Assembly: GCA_031280945.1 (NCBI GenBank)
Contig: JAITGB010000173.1
Span: forward strand, 1-8,071
Direction of reading: 5' to 3'
DNA: 8,071 nucleotides
Source of the DNA: Spirochaetales bacterium
GTDB lineage: Bacteria; Spirochaetota; Spirochaetia; DTKZ01
A program made the position numbers and the translations under genes. Positions 6,862-8,071 of the stretch are shown piece after piece; the first letter of the stretch is position 1; the number at the start of each line of letters is the position of its first letter. The notes under the pieces are model-generated. The model was not told the DNA's origin, searched no databases, and saw only the letters and a list, made by a program, of their open reading frames with translations.

Positions 6862-7530
6862 TTACCGGGCGCCGTCCGCTCCCGCGTCCCCACTACTGCC
6901 CGGAACCTCCTCGATGCGCGGCGCCACAGAACGCCCCCGCAAAACCGGCAAATCATCCCGCGAATCATCCACGTTTTGCATCTCGACAAGAAGGTGCGGA
7001 GGCCGCTGGTTCCCCGGCAGAACAATGCGGTACTGCTTGTTCCCGTACGATGTAGAAAGCCGCGGAGCCTCGCCCGTTATCTCAAGCTCAAAAAGCCCCA
7101 GCTTGTGAGTCTGGGTAAAACGCAAAGTCATAGACTCATCCTTATCGTCGAAACACACAAGAAGAGACCGCTTGCCCTGGTCCTCATCAAGGGGCTGCAT
7201 CACACTGCCCCGCGTCCCCTTGCGAATACGAATCATCTCCCGCTGATAGGTATTGATAATTTTGACAGCGCCGTTCTCACCCGGGCCCGACTCCACATCA
7301 GAGTATTCACGCTCAAGGCGAATCTCCGAAGAAATATAGTATTGAAAATCGGAAACCCGCCCCTCCCCAATGAGTTCAATCAAAGGCAAATCAATAGGCT
7401 GCAGGAAAACAAGCCTCTCTTTCTCCTGAATCCTCTCCACGACCCTCGGCGCCGTCTGGAGGCAGCCCAGACACAGCAGCAGAAAAACTCCAGTTGCCCC
7501 CTCCATGACCGCCGAGATGATTTTTTTCAT
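6862..7530 (-). CDS. Candidate lipoprotein of unknown function
   Basis: First gene of the operon, 222 residues; I do not recognise the family. The N-terminus looks like a lipoprotein signal: MKK, then a hydrophobic stretch VFLLLCLGC in which C23 would be lipidated (positions -3 to -1 are C-L-G, so the lipobox departs from the strict Leu-x-Gly rule). An acidic residue (E10) before the hydrophobic core is somewhat odd. The mature part looks mostly beta-strand (for example FQYYISSEIRLEREY, SMTLRFTQTHKLGLFELEI, KQYRIVLPG). The last 25 or so residues are Gly/Ala/acidic and probably disordered. It is preceded by a consensus promoter and an AGGAG ribosome site 10 nt before the ATG, and followed after 20 nt by the adaptor start. 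Context suggests an envelope accessory to the exporter, such as a substrate-binding or sensing partner, but nothing in the sequence shows this. Confidence 0.82.
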   Translation of the reverse strand: MKKIISAVMEGATGVFLLLCLGCLQTAPRVVERIQEKERLVFLQPIDLPLIELIGEGRVSDFQYYISSEIRLEREYSDVESGPGENGAVKIINTYQREMIRIRKGTRGSVMQPLDEDQGKRSLLVCFDDKDESMTLRFTQTHKLGLFELEITGEAPRLSTSYGNKQYRIVLPGNQRPPHLLVEMQNVDDSRDDLPVLRGRSVAPRIEEVPGSSGDAGADGAR

Positions 7531-7540
7531 GAAAACCCTA

Positions 7541-7553
7541 CTCCTGTCCTCTT
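7541..7553 (-). promoter_or_regulatory. Ribosome binding site of the lipoprotein gene
   Basis: On the minus strand the leader reads AAGAGGACAGGAG, ending 10 nt before the ATG at 7530. Two purine-rich Shine-Dalgarno-like words (AGAGGA and AGGAG) lie in tandem, and a third weaker one (TAGGG) sits 5 nt from the start. This supports 7530 as the real start. Confidence 0.7.
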
Positions 7554-7560
7554 AAAAACC

Positions 7561-7588
7561 ATTATAGTAATAAAGCCCCCTGTGTCAA
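7561..7588 (-). promoter_or_regulatory. Full-consensus sigma-70-type promoter of the exporter operon
   Basis: On the minus strand TTGACA (7588-7583) and TATAAT (7566-7561) are separated by 16 nt. Both hexamers match the housekeeping consensus at all six positions. The predicted transcription start is near 7554, giving a leader of about 24 nt before the lipoprotein ATG at 7530. The 10-bp-arm hairpin at 7602-7624 ends 14 bp upstream of the -35 box. No extended -10 TG element is present. Confidence 0.88.
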
Positions 7589-7601
7589 TCTTTTGGGCGC
7601 A

Positions 7602-7624
7602 TTTTTTGCGCAAAGCGCAAAAAA
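7602..7624. repeat. Inverted repeat, 10-bp arms, upstream of the operon promoter
   Basis: Arms TTTTTTGCGC (7602-7611) and GCGCAAAAAA (7615-7624) with loop AAA. The match is perfect. The right flank on the minus strand leads straight into the promoter region. The U-run arm on either strand is part of the stem, so it resembles a bidirectional terminator only weakly (GC core of 4 bp). An alternative fold pairs GCGCA (7597-7601) with TGCGC (7607-7611). Confidence 0.7.
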
Positions 7625-7645
7625 CCGGGCTTTGCGGGGCTCTGG

Positions 7646-7666
7646 TATTTGCGCTGCGCGCAAATA
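7646..7666. repeat. Inverted repeat, 9-bp arms
   Basis: Arms TATTTGCGC (7646-7654) and GCGCAAATA (7658-7666) with loop TGC. It abuts a second hairpin, ACGCG/CGCGT with loop CTT, at 7666-7678, and shares one base with it. Confidence 0.7.
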
Positions 7667-7761
7667 CGCGCTTCGCGTCCCCTCCAATCCCTTGCGCGGC
7701 GCTCCGCCTCCCCCAGGCGCTGCCCCAAACCGCCAAAAACAGCCGCCCAAAATTAAATTCA

Positions 7762-7786
7762 CGCAATTTTGCTCCGCAAAATTGCG
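7762..7786 (-). terminator. Inverted repeat, 11-bp arms; possible trmB terminator
   Basis: Arms CGCAATTTTGC (7762-7772) and GCAAAATTGCG (7776-7786) with loop TCC on the plus strand. Reading the minus strand from trmB, the hairpin lies 35 nt after the stop and is followed by TGAATTTAATTTT, which is T-rich but interrupted. It could act as a weak intrinsic terminator for trmB, or be only another member of the hairpin cluster. The AT-rich middle of the stem argues against a strong terminator. Confidence 0.4.
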
Positions 7787-7800
7787 CCTCCCGCCCAATA

Positions 7801-7815
7801 GCGCAATTTTTGCGC
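7801..7815. repeat. Inverted repeat, 6-bp arms, just after the trmB stop
   Basis: Arms GCGCAA (7801-7806) and TTGCGC (7810-7815) with loop TTT, beginning 5 nt after the trmB stop codon on the minus strand. No T-run follows, so it is not a canonical terminator. It is almost identical to the 15-mer at 7597-7611. Confidence 0.6.
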
Positions 7816-7820
7816 ATTTC

Positions 7821-8071
7821 TCAAAGAGAGCGAGCCTTCACAAAGACAAATTCCCGTATTTCCCTCCCCGCGGATAGAGCCTTTCTCTCAAAAGCCGTCT
7901 CAGGCCGCCAGGGAACACCGCCTATCCCCGCGTCCGCCAGTACAAGCCCCCGCGCTTCGCGGCCCGCCGAGGCAACAGCCTCCGCATAGTCCTCCCAGTC
8001 CGTTACAACGTAAACATAGCCCCCCGCCCCAAGCCGCGAAGCAAGAAGAGAAAGAAACCCCGCAGTAACGA
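7821..8071 (-). CDS. trmB: tRNA (guanine-N7-)-methyltransferase TrmB, C-terminal part
   Basis: Only the last 82 codons plus stop are in the window; the 5' end lies beyond the right edge. TrmB methylates G46 in the tRNA variable loop using S-adenosylmethionine. The translated fragment reads from VTAGFLSLLASRLGAGGY into VYVVTDWEDYAEAV and later WRPETAFERKALSAGREI before ending in FVFVKARSL. The T-D-W-E-x-Y motif following a Gly-rich turn, and the RPxTxFE element close to the C-terminus, are the signature elements of the TrmB family and hold catalytic or tRNA-contacting residues. Full-length members have about 200-240 residues. The frame is open from the window edge to TGA at 7823-7821. It is unrelated in function to the downstream operon and probably belongs to a separate transcript. 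Confidence 0.9.
   Translation of the reverse strand, partial: VTAGFLSLLASRLGAGGYVYVVTDWEDYAEAVASAGREARGLVLADAGIGGVPWRPETAFERKALSAGREIREFVFVKARSL

Larger units (their letters stand above)
7597..7815. repeat. Intergenic cluster of short perfect inverted repeats (GCGC/AAA-TTT words)
   Basis: Most of the 290-bp gap between trmB and the operon is made of closely spaced inverted repeats with small loops (3 nt in five of six): 7602-7624 (10-bp arms), 7646-7666 (9), 7666-7678 (5), 7705-7719 (5, 5-nt loop), 7762-7786 (11) and 7801-7815 (6). Most share the words GCGCAA and TTGCGC. The block is bracketed by near-identical 15-mers at 7597-7611 and 7801-7815 (14 of 15 identical). Open frames crossing it on both strands show no recognisable protein and look like a product of GC-rich repeats. 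It may be a repetitive intergenic element, a set of operators, or RNA hairpins between the two transcripts; which one is not decided by this window. Confidence 0.75.

Noticed and set aside
7602..7624. Hairpin as a strong intrinsic terminator
   Set aside because: The T-run is inside the stem arm and the GC core is only 4 bp; no free T-tract follows on either strand.
7597..7815. CRISPR array
   Set aside because: The repeats are short, of unequal length and spacing, and palindromic; there is no regular repeat-spacer pattern and no cas gene.
7527..7817. Minus-strand open frame of 96 codons between trmB and the lipoprotein gene
   Set aside because: It covers the hairpin block and the consensus promoter, and overlaps the lipoprotein start. 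No domain or convincing ribosome site was seen; the composition follows the repeats.
7567..7820. Sigma-54 promoter upstream of the operon
   Set aside because: I scanned the minus strand by eye for a TGGCAC...TTGC pattern with proper spacing and found none.
6976..7989. Plus-strand open frame of 337 codons
   Set aside because: It runs antisense through the lipoprotein gene, the promoter and hairpin block, and into trmB, with no recognisable domain.

Overview
All supportable genes lie on the minus strand: the 3' end of trmB at the right edge, a roughly 290-bp intergenic block, then a tightly packed seven-gene transcription unit that runs off the left edge. In transcription order the unit is: candidate lipoprotein (7530-6862), MacA/HlyD-type periplasmic adaptor (6841-5519), MacB/LolD-type ABC ATPase (5506-4727), MacB/FtsX-type permease (4730-3537), NtrB-like membrane histidine kinase (3527-2187), NtrC-type response regulator (2190-841) and a MoxR-family AAA+ ATPase (848-1, cut by the window edge). 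Internal gaps are 20, 12 and 9 nt. The other three junctions are overlaps of 4, 4 and 8 nt, so translational coupling is likely.

The organism is a diderm bacterium: it has an exporter with a periplasmic adaptor, a candidate lipoprotein and a sigma-54-type activator. Base composition is moderately to strongly GC-rich by eye. A spirochaete (a Treponema-like lineage) is possible from the lipobox that departs from the strict consensus and from the gene style, but this is a weak guess; delta-proteobacteria-like or other diderm phyla are not excluded.

The operon is best read as a self-contained export-and-sensing module. A tripartite-type ABC exporter, with separate ATPase and permease polypeptides, is made together with a two-component system that could sense the exported or membrane-damaging compound, and with a MoxR chaperone-like ATPase. 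No outer-membrane channel gene is present; it would have to be encoded elsewhere. The kinase has a Met/His-rich patch and an acidic patch in its extracytoplasmic domain, which suggests a cationic ligand (metal or peptide); this is inference.

The intergenic block (7531-7820) has two parts. Next to the lipoprotein gene is a full-consensus sigma-70-type promoter (TTGACA, 16 nt, TATAAT) with a leader of about 24 nt. Upstream of it, about 220 bp is packed with short, perfect, small-loop inverted repeats built from the words GCGC and AAA/TTT. This hairpin cluster is the least explained part of the window. It could hold the trmB terminator, a repetitive intergenic element or regulator-binding sites. 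No sigma-54 promoter was seen there, although the operon encodes a sigma-54-type activator.
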